51,646 nucleotides of DNA. It comes from CAYZIC01 sp964478335 (GTDB lineage: Bacteria > Verrucomicrobiota > Kiritimatiellia > RFP12 > DVOR01). The notes below the pieces were generated by a model. It was given only the letters and a program-made list of their open reading frames with translations, did not search any database and had not been told where the DNA came from. The stretch lies in contig CAYZIC010000009.1 of NCBI GenBank assembly GCA_964478335.1, positions 1 through 51,646 of the forward strand. Direction: 5' to 3'. This document shows positions 26,853 through 35,007 of the stretch, in pieces; positions within the stretch are counted from its first letter, which is position 1; each line of letters starts with the position of its first letter. A program made the position numbers and the translations under genes.

Positions 26853-26892
26853 AAAAAAAGCGTGCCTCCCATATCGCATTTCTATAGGAGGC
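26853..26892 (-). terminator. Intrinsic terminator overlapping stop of small membrane gene
   Basis: GCCTCC (26864-26869) pairs with GGAGGC (26887-26892), extended by TAT/ATA, and is followed on the minus strand by ACGC and seven T. The stop codon of the 86-aa frame (26882-26884) lies inside it, supporting that frame as a real gene. Confidence 0.75.
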
Positions 26893-27142
26893 CGACCAAA
26901 GCCATTACTGAAAACACGATAGAGAGACACGCCAAGGTATAAAGATACCATGGCGCACCTCCGCTAAACATGTCGCTCAGTATTTGAAATTGGTCGTTTC
27001 CTATAGGCGAACATCTTTGCGGTAACGCAAATATAAGCGTTTGCGGGTGACGAGAGGATTGCCTATTGGGCGCAATCATCATCCAAACACAAACTATGTA
27101 CATACTTAAGATAGCAAAGCCCCCGAGAATATGCAAGCCCAA
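26882..27142 (-). CDS. Small two-helix membrane protein of unknown function
   Basis: Predicted 86-aa protein with a hydrophobic segment at each end (ILGGFAILSMYIVCVWMMIA and WYLYTLACLSIVFSVMALVGLL) and a polar loop of about 35 residues between them. The frame begins with TTG at 27142 after an in-frame TAG, with a G-rich GGGGTGGGG upstream. An internal ATG at 27103 is the other choice, and the true start is uncertain. A terminator begins at its stop codon, and the hsd operon follows on the same strand. I do not recognise the family. It could be an accessory membrane protein of the defence locus or simply a neighbour. Confidence 0.45.
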   Translation of the reverse strand: MGLHILGGFAILSMYIVCVWMMIAPNRQSSRHPQTLIFALPQRCSPIGNDQFQILSDMFSGGAPWYLYTLACLSIVFSVMALVGLL

Positions 27143-27365
27143 AGCGCATCCCCACCCCTACTTTTATCTGCCAATGCGGTAAAAAGAGTCGCAACGGGCT
27201 CAATGCTCCCTTTGGCAGCCTCTCTGCGGGCGACAATCTGACTGTCCTGCGCAGTGCGAGCGGCTGAATTGACAGGCTGCAGGAAGCAGCCTGGGCTGTT
27301 CGTTGCCTACTGTCTACTCGGTAGCGTAGCTGCCTCTGAGCCCAAAGACTCCTGTCCCCTACTCG
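27143..27365. other. Noncoding spacer before the palindrome array
   Basis: Contains scattered hairpin words (for example GCAGGAAGCAGCCTGC) and no gene or clear promoter. Confidence 0.5.
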
Positions 27366-27519
27366 CTTCCTTATAGAGGGAACGTCTGCTTCCTTATATA
27401 AGGAGCATTGCCTTCCCTCACAGGGAGCATCAGCTTCCTTATATAATGAAGGTCACCTTCCCTCGCAGGGAAGGAAGCGTTCCTTATATAAGGAAGGTTA
27501 TCTTCCCTCTATAATGAAG
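27366..27519. repeat. Array of seven alternating quasi-palindromes, 22-23 bp period
   Basis: Units start at 27366, 27389, 27412, 27434, 27457, 27479 and 27502, so the spacing is 23, 23, 22, 23, 22, 23 bp. Type A is TTCCTTATATAAGGAA and type B is CTTCCCTCGCAGGGAAG. The order is A/B hybrid, A, B, A, B, A, B/A hybrid. Gaps between units are 4-7 bp and dissimilar. No gene overlaps it. It could be a protein-binding array, a set of hairpins, or an expanded repeat. Confidence 0.9.
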
Positions 27520-28135
27520 CTGTCGAGGGTCAGCTAAGGGGCGATTTGAGAGTCAGCAGACTCTCGATGCAAGGGTCATGAGGCGGCAAAGCCGCCTAGT
27601 TGCAGTTACAGTTACAGTTTTAGGAAGAGGAAGAGCGGCCTGCAACCGCAGGACATAGGGCCTACGAGAGGATTGTATCACAGAGACACAGAGCGCTGCG
27701 CGGAGGGTGCTACACAGAGGTGGCCTGCGGCCACAATCAGCGCAAGAGAGAGCGCCTGCTGCGGGAACTGCCAGAGAGCGGTCACCTAATTGACCGAATT
27801 TTACCCTAAGGGGGACACGGTCGCCTGCGGCGGGCAGGTAGCGTGCGGTATGTGAGGCGGGGCGTGCATACTTATTTGGTAGCCAGACGTTGACCGCTCG
27901 GTCGCCTGCGGCTCGGTCGCTCAAGTGCTGCGCACTTGTCAAGCTTAATCTCGCCACTGCGCTCTTTGAGCTTGCTTACTCGTTGCGCTTAGTCCGTCCG
28001 GCGACTGGACAAAATATACGGCAGGGGCAACCTGCTTGATTGCGGCTTGATGCCGCTCCCTGCGGCCCACTAGGCGGGGCGTCGCTCCGCTAGCTCTGGG
28101 ATGGGGGCAGACAGCCCCTAAGCGGCTACGCCACC
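27520..28135. repeat. Gene-free repeat-rich spacer
   Basis: Hairpin AGGCGGCAAAGCCGCCT (27581-27597) is joined to CAGTTA-type repeats (27600-27625). A degenerate copy of the dispersed element lies at 27866-27892. An inverted copy of the 'TTTTGTCCAGTCGCC' element, also found at 41896 and 42072, lies near 28003. I see no gene. Confidence 0.65.
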
Positions 28136-28224
28136 GCTTTAAGGTCGGATGGCCGACCGCTTTAGGGCACCTGCGGTGCCGCCTTAAGGAGCTGCGCCTC
28201 CGCTTTAAGGCGAGCAAGCTCGCC
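28136..28224. repeat. Hairpin-bead array with 7-nt GCTTTAA linkers
   Basis: Linkers GCTTTAA (28136), GCTTTAG (28159), GCCTTAA (28181) and GCTTTAA (28202) are all exactly 7 nt. They separate the hairpins GGTCGGATGGCCGACC, GGCACCTGCGGTGCC, GGAGCTGCGCCTCC and GGCGAGCAAGCTCGCC. The first two beads recur in the same order at 42205-42256. Confidence 0.9.
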
Positions 28225-28229
28225 GCATC

Positions 28230-28454
28230 AAGCAACAAGGCACGATCGAGGAGGTCGACGCAGACAGTGCTTCGCACGGCAAGGGGGCCCCGCAGATCTA
28301 ACGCCGGTGGTCGCCTTTTATCGCGCCGAATATGAGGCAATGAGAAAAGGATGAGCAACAAGGCACGATCGAGTAGGTCGACGCAGACAGTGCTTCGCAC
28401 GGCAAGGAGGCCCCCGCAGATCTAACGCCGTTGCTCGCCTTTTATCGCGCCGAA
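28230..28454. repeat. Two 101-bp direct repeats, one covering the djlA 3' end
   Basis: 28230-28330 and 28354-28454 are the same sequence with a few differences, 124 bp apart. The second copy includes the last codons and stop of djlA; the first carries a detached copy of that tail. Confidence 0.9.
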
Positions 28455-29284
28455 CGTGTGAGCGCGTCGTAGGCAGCGTTAACCCGAGCCAACTGGTCGG
28501 ATGCGAGCTTGACCATTTCAGGAGGGAGGCCTTGGGCTTGGACACGGTCTGGGTGGAGCTCCATCGCTTTTTTGCGGTAGGCACGCTTGATTTCGTCTTG
28601 GGTGACACCAGGCTTGAGGCCGAGAAGGGCGTAGTTTGATTCGCTAGTATCGGCGGCTGGGCGGCTTGACGAGTAATTAGAGTGATTGGATTGTTGACGC
28701 TGTGAACCTCTGGTGAATTCGTTGATAAGGTGGTCAACAATACTGGGGTAGAGGCGGAGAATCGTGCAAGCGCGGCGCAGGAGGAGGCGTTCTTCTGGAG
28801 AGACTTGTCCATCGGCAACGGCGACTTGGACCAGTGCGGTCATCAGTAGCGTGCGGAGGGAGGATTCAGGAAAGAGGTTGGCAAAGCGGGCGATGACTGC
28901 ATCAAAGTCGTATTGTGCATCTTTGGCTTGATTAAAGATGATTTGGGCGCGCTGTATCGCCTCTTGCGAGAGCTCTAGGTTGTGAAAGAGGTGCTCGACG
29001 GTCTTGATTTCGCTACGGGTAACAGCGCCGTCTGCTTTGGCGAGCTTAGCAACGGCTGAGACAAAAAGGGTGAGAAATTCTTCTTGTCGATTGACTCGGC
29101 GTGAGCGGTGAGTGTAGCCTTGGTCTTGGCCAGAGGGACGACCTGTGAATGGCTCAGAGTCTTGTCGATCATTGATCTGGCTGAAAATGCGCCTGACTGT
29201 GAGAAAGACAGCAATGGATTTAAGGAAGATGCCCCCCACTAAAAAAAGGATGGTCATCAGTGGATAAAAGAGGATATTGGGCAT
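28442..29284 (-). CDS. djlA: DjlA-like membrane co-chaperone (TerB plus J domain)
   Basis: Membrane-anchored DnaK co-chaperone, 280 aa. An N-terminal transmembrane segment (ILFYPLMTILFLVGGIFL) is followed by a polar linker. Next is a TerB-like helical domain at about 70-185 (FVSAVAKLAKADGAVTRSEI... VQVAVADGQVSPEE), where two Asp-Gly turns bind metal in the family. A Ser/Gln-rich linker leads to a C-terminal J domain (NYALLGLKPGVTQDEIKRAYRKKAMELHPDRV) with the catalytic HPD motif. AAGGAG lies 7 nt before the ATG. It is 28 bp after prfA and probably co-transcribed. The stop codon lies in the duplicated 101-bp repeat. Confidence 0.9.
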   Translation of the reverse strand: MPNILFYPLMTILFLVGGIFLKSIAVFLTVRRIFSQINDRQDSEPFTGRPSGQDQGYTHRSRRVNRQEEFLTLFVSAVAKLAKADGAVTRSEIKTVEHLFHNLELSQEAIQRAQIIFNQAKDAQYDFDAVIARFANLFPESSLRTLLMTALVQVAVADGQVSPEERLLLRRACTILRLYPSIVDHLINEFTRGSQRQQSNHSNYSSSRPAADTSESNYALLGLKPGVTQDEIKRAYRKKAMELHPDRVQAQGLPPEMVKLASDQLARVNAAYDALTRSAR

Positions 29285-29312
29285 CTGTCAGCTCCTTTTG
29301 GGGAGTGGGCGC

Positions 29313-30377
29313 TTAGATCTTTTCGAGGCGTTGGGCGATGTCGTTGGCTTGGATGGCGTCGAGCAATTCGTCCATTTGTCCGCCCATGATGCGATCGAGG
29401 CTATACAATGTGATATTGATACGGTGATCGGTGATGCGGTTTTGAGGGAAGTTGTAGGTACGAATGCGCTGGCTACGGTCTCCAGAACCGCGCAGGGAGA
29501 GACGCTCGGCACCGGCTTTGGCCTCTTCGGCTTGGCGGCGGGCATCGAGAATACGCGATTTTAAGACACCCATGGCCTTCTCTTTATTGCGGTGCTGGGA
29601 GCGTTCATCCTGACACTGAGCGACGATACCCGTGGGCAAGTGTGTGAGTCGGATTGCGGAATAGGTGGTGTTGACACCTTGACCGCCGTGTCCGCCAGCG
29701 CAAAAGATATCAATACGCAGATCGCAATCTGGGATGACGATGTCGTCGTCTTCGTCGACTTCGGGGAGGACGATGACGGTAGCAGCGGAGGTGTGAACGC
29801 GGCCTTGGGACTCGGTCTCAGGGACGCGCTGCACGCGGTGTCCACCTGACTCGAAGCGGAACTTGCCGTAGGGCTGCTCACCGCCAGAGATGGCAAAGAT
29901 GATCTCTTTGAAGCCGCCGATTTCGGTTTCGGAGGAGTCCATGATGTTGATCTTGTAGCCGTGCTCTTCGCAAAAGACGGAGTACATCTTAAAGAGGTCT
30001 CCAGCAAAGAGGGCAGCTTCATCGCCACCGGTACCGGCGCGGATTTCAACCATAGCGTTTTTGTCGTCAAGGGGATCGGGGGGCAGGAGGGCGCTCATGA
30101 GCTTTTGTTCTGCTTTGGGGAGGGCGTCCTCGAGGGTGGCCAATTCCTCGGCGGCCATTTCGGCGAGCTCGGGGTCTTGGGCCATTTCCTTAGCGGCTGC
30201 GATATCATCGAGGGTTGTATAGTACTGCGTGGCAATGGCTTCGAGCTTACGGAGCTGATTGTGCTCGCGCAAAACTTCATTGTAACGTTTCCGGTCGCCG
30301 GTGATGGCTGGGTCGGAAAGTTGCGCTTCGATTTCGGCTAGTTTGGCAATCTTTGCCATGATTTGTTCGCGGTTCAT
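29313..30377 (-). CDS. prfA: Peptide chain release factor 1
   Basis: Recognises UAA/UAG and triggers peptide release, 354 aa. The codon-recognition tripeptide is PET (186-188; P-x-T type, hence RF1 rather than RF2's SPF). The catalytic GGQ is at 231-233 in FCAGGHGGQGVNTT, where the residue after GGQ is Gly rather than the commoner His. DERSQHRNKEKAM follows as expected. No frameshift is needed, unlike many prfB genes. GAGG before the ATG serves as the ribosome site. It lies between rpmE and djlA. Confidence 0.96.
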   Translation of the reverse strand: MNREQIMAKIAKLAEIEAQLSDPAITGDRKRYNEVLREHNQLRKLEAIATQYYTTLDDIAAAKEMAQDPELAEMAAEELATLEDALPKAEQKLMSALLPPDPLDDKNAMVEIRAGTGGDEAALFAGDLFKMYSVFCEEHGYKINIMDSSETEIGGFKEIIFAISGGEQPYGKFRFESGGHRVQRVPETESQGRVHTSAATVIVLPEVDEDDDIVIPDCDLRIDIFCAGGHGGQGVNTTYSAIRLTHLPTGIVAQCQDERSQHRNKEKAMGVLKSRILDARRQAEEAKAGAERLSLRGSGDRSQRIRTYNFPQNRITDHRINITLYSLDRIMGGQMDELLDAIQANDIAQRLEKI

Positions 30378-30425
30378 AGTGCCTCGTGATGATGATTCGG
30401 GTGGAAGTGTAGTCTCTTAACAAGA

Positions 30426-30461
30426 GAAACCGACTTTCGTCCGATGACGCAAGCCGGTTTC
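30426..30461 (-). terminator. Hairpin between rpmE and prfA
   Basis: GAAACCG and CGGTTTC arms enclose a partly paired loop, followed on the minus strand by TCTTGTT. It may be a weak terminator or a processing site, since prfA has no clear promoter of its own. Confidence 0.5.
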
Positions 30462-30498
30462 TAACGAACTGCCGGAGCAGTATCTAAAGGTAAAGAGA

Positions 30499-30699
30499 CT
30501 ATTTCTTACCATAGCGCTGCATGAACTTGTCAATGCGGCCTTCAGTATCGAGAACCGTTTGCTTACCAGTGTAATAAGGGTGGCAAGCCGAGCAAACGTT
30601 GCAAGTCATAGCCGAAACAGTGGAGCGGGTCTTGATGACGTTACCGCAAGCGCAGGTAATGGTAGCATCTTCGTATTTAGGGTGAATGTCTTTTTTCAT
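30499..30699 (-). CDS. rpmE: 50S ribosomal protein L31, zinc-binding (C+) type
   Basis: Ribosomal protein of 66 aa from ATG 30699, with AAGGA 8 nt upstream; the longer upstream frame is rejected because MKKDIHPKYEDAT is the standard L31 start. Zinc ligands are visible as CAC(G) and CNVCSAC followed by HPYYTGKQ, and RIDKFMQRYGKK is the standard end. The cysteine set marks the zinc-dependent paralogue, which is often swapped for a C- form during zinc limitation. It is transcribed from its own promoter. Confidence 0.96.
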   Translation of the reverse strand: MKKDIHPKYEDATITCACGNVIKTRSTVSAMTCNVCSACHPYYTGKQTVLDTEGRIDKFMQRYGKK

Positions 30700-30733
30700 T
30701 TCAAAATCCTTTTCTCTCTTAAAAAGTTGGGGT

Positions 30734-30763
30734 ATAATAGCATACCCATCGCACAAAAAGCAA
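30734..30763 (-). promoter_or_regulatory. Promoter of rpmE (and probably prfA-djlA)
   Basis: TTGCTT (30758-30763), 18-nt spacer, TATTAT (30734-30739), minus strand. Same -35 box as lepA and rpsA. Confidence 0.65.
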
Positions 30764-30867
30764 GCATAAAATGATTAAATCTTCATTTATCTGCTTTTTA
30801 TCCTGCCAATTGGCTTATTTCATGGTGTGCGCGGCCTGAGAATGGGGTCGCCTATGCACGCAATGAG

Positions 30868-33435
30868 CTAAAGTTTGATTGGCATTTGGTCAGGGTTTTG
30901 TAGGTAGGCTTCTGCGAGGGGGTCCTCGAGTAGGGACTCGATTGCCCGTCGAACGGCTCTGGCGCCCTCTTCGGGCTTCCAGGCTTGCTCGATCAGAGCC
31001 TTTTTGGTTTTAGGGGCGATTCTAAAAGAGATGTGCTGCAAGGATAATCTCTTTCTTAGCGCCTCTATTTCAAGGTCAACAATCTTTTGAATCGCAGACT
31101 GATCGAGCGCCTTAAAGACGATCATCTGGTCGAAACGATTTAAAAGCTCTGGTTTGAAATTCTTTTTGGCCTCTTTCATAATGCGTCCAGTGAGGGCATC
31201 ATGGGCCATGGCTAGGCCGGTGGCGACAGGATTAAAGCCGACTGCGGGGGAGTCGTTGTGAAAGTCACAGCCGAGGTTGGAGGTCAAGATGATGATGGTA
31301 TTTTTAAAGTCGATCTCTCGACCGAGGCTGTCGGTAAGGCGGCCCTCCTCGAGGATTTGCAGGAGCATCTGGGTGACGTCGGGGTGGGCCTTTTCGATTT
31401 CGTCAAAAAGCACGACGCTGTAGGGTTGCCTACGGACGCGCTCTGTAAGCTGGCCGCCCTCTTCGTGGCCGACATAGCCCGGCGGCGAACCAACGAGGCG
31501 TGAGGTGGTGTGCTTCTCCATATACTCGGACATATCGAGCTGGATGAGGGCCTTGTCGCTACCGAAACATTCTGCAGCGAGAGCTTTGGCCAGGAGGGTC
31601 TTGCCAACGCCTGTTGGGCCAAGACAGAAGTAGGAGCCGATGGGGCGGTTGGGATCTTTAAGACCCGCGCGGGCGCGGCGCAAGGATTTGGCAATCTGCT
31701 CAATCGCAGCGTCTTGACCAATGATGCGCTGCTTGAGGGTCTTGTCCAAGGTGAGGAGGCGTTCGCGTTCGCCCTGGGTCATCTGCTCGATTGGGATCTT
31801 GGTCATGGTGGCGACGGTTTTGGCAATGTCGTGGGCGGTGATCTCGACCTCTTGAGTCGGATGGGTCTTTTGCCACTTGGTGAGCTTTTTGTCGCGTAGC
31901 TTGCGGAGCTTGACCTCGTCCTCACGATGGATCAATGCTTGATCAAAGTCCTTATTGGATAGGGCGAGCTGTTTATCATGGCGAGCTTGAGCGATCTTGG
32001 CATTGAGGGTCATAACCTCTCGCGGAGCGCCCTCTTGGCCCATGCGCATGCTGGCACCAGCCTCATCCATGAGGTCAATGGCTTTATCGGGTAATTGACG
32101 AGCAGGCATGTAACGCGCAGCGAGGCGCACCGCAGCCTCGAGGGCATCTGGGGTGTAGGTCGCTTGGTGATAGGCAGCATACTTGGGGGCGAGGCCTTGC
32201 AAAATCTTAATGGCCTCCTCAATGGTGGGCTCTTCTACACGGACAGTCTGGAAACGGCGCTCAAGGGCGGCGTCCTTTTCGATACTCTTGCGGTATTCAT
32301 TAAGGGTGGTTGCGCCGATGCACTGCATTTCGCCACGAGCGAGGGCGGGCTTGATGATGTTGGCTGCGTCCATGGCACCTTCTCCACCGCCAGCACCGAC
32401 GATGGTGTGGATTTCATCGAGGAAGAGGATGACATTGCCGTCTGCTTTGACCTCGGCTATCACGGTCTTGATGCGTTCTTCAAATTGGCCTCGGTACTTG
32501 GCACCAGCGACCATCAGGGTCATGTCAAGTGCGAGCACGCGTTTCTTGGCGATACGTTCGGGGACTTGTCCTGCGGCAATGGCGATGGCGAGGCCTTCTG
32601 CGAGGGCCGTCTTACCGACACCGGCTTCACCCAAGAGCATGGCGTTGTTTTTGGTGCGACGTGAAAGGATCTGAATAATTCGGGCAATCTCGTGATCACG
32701 GCCAATGACCGGGTCGAGCTTACCCTCTGATGCCAAAGCGGTCAAATCCCGCGCAAAGAGATCGAGTGCGGGAGCCTTGCCCTTGCCCTGGAGCATGGGG
32801 TCTTGATCTTCGCCCTCTTCATCTGGAGGCGTGGGGAGCTCGTCACTCATATTCGATGGGGTGGAATCGCGCTCTTGGTCGAGCTCTTTACCCAAGCGCT
32901 CAAATACTGGCGGCACGATCGCCTCTGGAGACGGCTTAGCTTGGCCCGATGAGGGGATGTCAAAGGTTTCATTGGGGTCGATGTCGGCAATCTCTTGAGA
33001 CAATTGCTTGATCTTAGCGTAGGTCAGGCCGACTTGGTTGAGGATGATTGTGCCAAGCCCCTCTGCATCGGCGAGCATGGCCAAGAGCAAATGGTAGGAC
33101 TGGACCTCCTTGGAGCCTTCAGCGGAGGCTTCGAGCGGCGCACGCACCAAGAGACGCTTAAACCGCGGCGACATCGGCAAAGGCCGCGGCACCTTGTCTA
33201 CGACACCGCCATCAGTAGAGGAGATATAGGCATCAATGCGCATTTTGAGATCAGCATATGAGACATCGGCCAACTGAAAGAGTCGACCCGCACGAATCGC
33301 ATCACCAGCTTTGGCAATGGCCAAGACCAGGTGCTCTGTGCCCACGACGGTTTGGTGTAGCTGGCTGGCGATTTCCTCGGTAGCCAAGATGAGCTGTTTG
33401 CAGCCGTCTGTTAAATTTTCAAAGGGATTAGCCAT
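30868..33435 (-). CDS. clpC: ClpC-type AAA+ chaperone/protease ATPase
   Basis: Hsp100 unfoldase of 855 aa. Two N-terminal Clp repeats occupy about 1-150 (VVGTEHLVLAIAKA...; SYHLLLAMLADAEG). An acidic Pro-rich linker (about 160-220) follows. The first AAA+ domain has GEAGVGKT (269-276) and LFLDEIHTIVGAG. The middle region is short and UVR-like (QARHDKQLALSNKDFDQAL...EVKLRKLRDKKL), which indicates ClpC rather than ClpB. The second AAA+ has GPTGVGKTLLAK near 610 and LFDEIEKAHP. AAGGAGG lies 6 nt before the ATG. It overlaps the VTT gene by 8 bp, so it is the distal gene of the nusA operon. Confidence 0.93.
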   Translation of the reverse strand: MANPFENLTDGCKQLILATEEIASQLHQTVVGTEHLVLAIAKAGDAIRAGRLFQLADVSYADLKMRIDAYISSTDGGVVDKVPRPLPMSPRFKRLLVRAPLEASAEGSKEVQSYHLLLAMLADAEGLGTIILNQVGLTYAKIKQLSQEIADIDPNETFDIPSSGQAKPSPEAIVPPVFERLGKELDQERDSTPSNMSDELPTPPDEEGEDQDPMLQGKGKAPALDLFARDLTALASEGKLDPVIGRDHEIARIIQILSRRTKNNAMLLGEAGVGKTALAEGLAIAIAAGQVPERIAKKRVLALDMTLMVAGAKYRGQFEERIKTVIAEVKADGNVILFLDEIHTIVGAGGGEGAMDAANIIKPALARGEMQCIGATTLNEYRKSIEKDAALERRFQTVRVEEPTIEEAIKILQGLAPKYAAYHQATYTPDALEAAVRLAARYMPARQLPDKAIDLMDEAGASMRMGQEGAPREVMTLNAKIAQARHDKQLALSNKDFDQALIHREDEVKLRKLRDKKLTKWQKTHPTQEVEITAHDIAKTVATMTKIPIEQMTQGERERLLTLDKTLKQRIIGQDAAIEQIAKSLRRARAGLKDPNRPIGSYFCLGPTGVGKTLLAKALAAECFGSDKALIQLDMSEYMEKHTTSRLVGSPPGYVGHEEGGQLTERVRRQPYSVVLFDEIEKAHPDVTQMLLQILEEGRLTDSLGREIDFKNTIIILTSNLGCDFHNDSPAVGFNPVATGLAMAHDALTGRIMKEAKKNFKPELLNRFDQMIVFKALDQSAIQKIVDLEIEALRKRLSLQHISFRIAPKTKKALIEQAWKPEEGARAVRRAIESLLEDPLAEAYLQNPDQMPIKL

Positions 33436-34081
33436 GATTTGCCTCCTTATTATCTTTCGTCACCTGTGCGGCTGGCAACCAGTTGCGCGCGCCCCACATC
33501 ATCAAACCTGAAAAAACCATCGCCAGGCCAAATGCCACCATAAAGGTCATACCATCATCTAGCCATGCGCCTAAAATTGCATAGATCGCCGAGACCAGCA
33601 GATTGGCCAAGGTCCCCACGGCCATCACTCGTCCAAAAGGCAACGCCAAGAGGCCAGCGCCCAGGATAGATGCCTCCGCCAAAACGGGCACCGGGCGCAA
33701 CGCCACAATCCACCAGCAAGATGACACCGGCATCGCATCGCCCAACTTGCGGCGCATCCAGGGAGACCCCAGGCGCATCAAGCCATAGCCCATCGCCATG
33801 CTCACCGTCATGCCCAGCGTCGAAGCAAGGGTGCCCCAGACAGGGCCCAACGCCACCCCACAAGCGGTACTCACCAAGCTCGAGGGGATCGGCAAAAAGA
33901 TATCACTGACCAAGAGTCCCGCCAAGACGCTCCCTGAGAGCCACGGGTGCGCATGGGCTTGGTCTACCCAATGCTGCGCAAAGGCATCCATTGATTCGCC
34001 CCAAATGCAAAAGGGGATAATCACGGTCACCATTAAGCAGAGTGCCAATGCGGTTAATTTGATGATCATTGAGCGATTCAT
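33428..34081 (-). CDS. VTT/DedA-like (TVP38/TMEM64) membrane protein
   Basis: Inner-membrane protein of 217 aa with about five hydrophobic segments. The core LPIPSSLVSTACGVALGPVWGTLASTLGMTVSMAMGYGLMR matches the VTT domain pattern: a Pro-rich re-entrant loop, then G-x-x-x-G spaced helices. The second inverted half, with RPVPVLAEASILGAGLLALPFGRV, is also present. The family is linked to lipid scrambling or undecaprenyl-phosphate recycling, but the substrate here is unknown. The ATG overlaps the ribF stop (ATGA), and the gene overlaps clpC by 8 bp, so it is translationally coupled on both sides. Confidence 0.85.
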   Translation of the reverse strand: MNRSMIIKLTALALCLMVTVIIPFCIWGESMDAFAQHWVDQAHAHPWLSGSVLAGLLVSDIFLPIPSSLVSTACGVALGPVWGTLASTLGMTVSMAMGYGLMRLGSPWMRRKLGDAMPVSSCWWIVALRPVPVLAEASILGAGLLALPFGRVMAVGTLANLLVSAIYAILGAWLDDGMTFMVAFGLAMVFSGLMMWGARNWLPAAQVTKDNKEANHG

Positions 34082-35007
34082 TCAGCCCTCACACAAGCAG
34101 AACAGTCAGCAGCAATCTGCTGGCGCAATGCGTCAATCGACGGGAAATGGCACTCTGCGCGCAGGTGCCGCTTAAAATCAACGTGCCAGATTTCGCCATA
34201 GTGCAGTCCCGAGAGACCCGGCACATGGACCTCGACCGAGAGTGCGCCCTCCTCGACAATCGTCGGGCAGAGGCCGCAATTGGCTACCGCCGGCCACGCG
34301 TGACCATCGGGTAAGGTCGCAACCACAGCATAGACACCCCGTTGTGGCACCACTGCGCCACCCACAGCCAAGTTGGCAGTGGCAAACCCCAGCATCTTGT
34401 CAGCCAACCCTTTGCCATGGATGACCTCACCACTGATCGCATAGGGGCGAGAGAGCATCGCTGTCGCAGCGGTGATGTCGCCCTCTGCCAAAGCATGACG
34501 AATGCGCGTACTGGAGACAATTTCACCTTGATAGTGAGCATAGGGCAAGATCGAGACCGCGAGCCGATAGGCAGCGCCGTGGGCGCGAATCCAAGCCGGA
34601 GACCCCTCAGCCTTGCGACCAAAGCGCCAATTCTCACCGCAAAAGAGGACCGCCTCAGCGGCCGGCTGCGGGCCGCGTAATTGCGCCACAAAGGCTTGCG
34701 GATCGACGACGGCGAGTTCTCGCGAAAAGGGCAAGACCAACGCATGGTCAAAACCTAGCGCCTCAAATTGTACGAGGCGCTGGTCGAGCGTCATTAAGAG
34801 CTCCGGGCGCTTGGATGGTTGCAATACGCTGAGTGGGTGCCGATCAAAGGTCAGTACCCACGCTTGCCCCTGCACAGATCGAGCATGGGCGACGGCCGCC
34901 TTTAAGACGAGTTGGTGTCCGAGGTGGACACCATCAAAAAAGCCGGCTGCTATTGCGATGGGCTCACGCGTTTGAACGAGCCCAGCCAAGGCGCTATGGA
35001 CTCTCAT
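34078..35007 (-). CDS. ribF: Bifunctional riboflavin kinase / FAD synthetase
   Basis: Makes FMN then FAD from riboflavin, 309 aa. The N-terminal nucleotidyltransferase domain has GFFDGVHLGHQ (G-x-F-D-G-x-H-x-G-H) and SSTRIRHALAEGD. The C-terminal riboflavin kinase domain starts GEVIHGKGLADKMLGFATANL, where the usual GFPTAN is GFATAN, and ends near VEVHVPGLSGLHYGEIWHVDFKRHLR (split over two strands). It overlaps truB and the VTT gene by 4 bp each. The truB-ribF pairing in a nusA-infB operon is a widely conserved arrangement. Confidence 0.94.
   Translation of the reverse strand: MRVHSALAGLVQTREPIAIAAGFFDGVHLGHQLVLKAAVAHARSVQGQAWVLTFDRHPLSVLQPSKRPELLMTLDQRLVQFEALGFDHALVLPFSRELAVVDPQAFVAQLRGPQPAAEAVLFCGENWRFGRKAEGSPAWIRAHGAAYRLAVSILPYAHYQGEIVSSTRIRHALAEGDITAATAMLSRPYAISGEVIHGKGLADKMLGFATANLAVGGAVVPQRGVYAVVATLPDGHAWPAVANCGLCPTIVEEGALSVEVHVPGLSGLHYGEIWHVDFKRHLRAECHFPSIDALRQQIAADCSACVRAE

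Noticed and set aside
27366..27519. CRISPR array
   Set aside because: Units are palindromes of two alternating types with only 4-7 bp between them; there are no 30-40 bp spacers and no cas genes.
20465..28454. Mobile genetic element boundaries around the hsd locus
   Set aside because: Repeats flank it, but no transposase, integrase, tRNA attachment site or target duplication is visible.
30868..33435. ClpB disaggregase
   Set aside because: The long coiled-coil middle domain of ClpB is missing; the short UVR-like middle region indicates ClpC.
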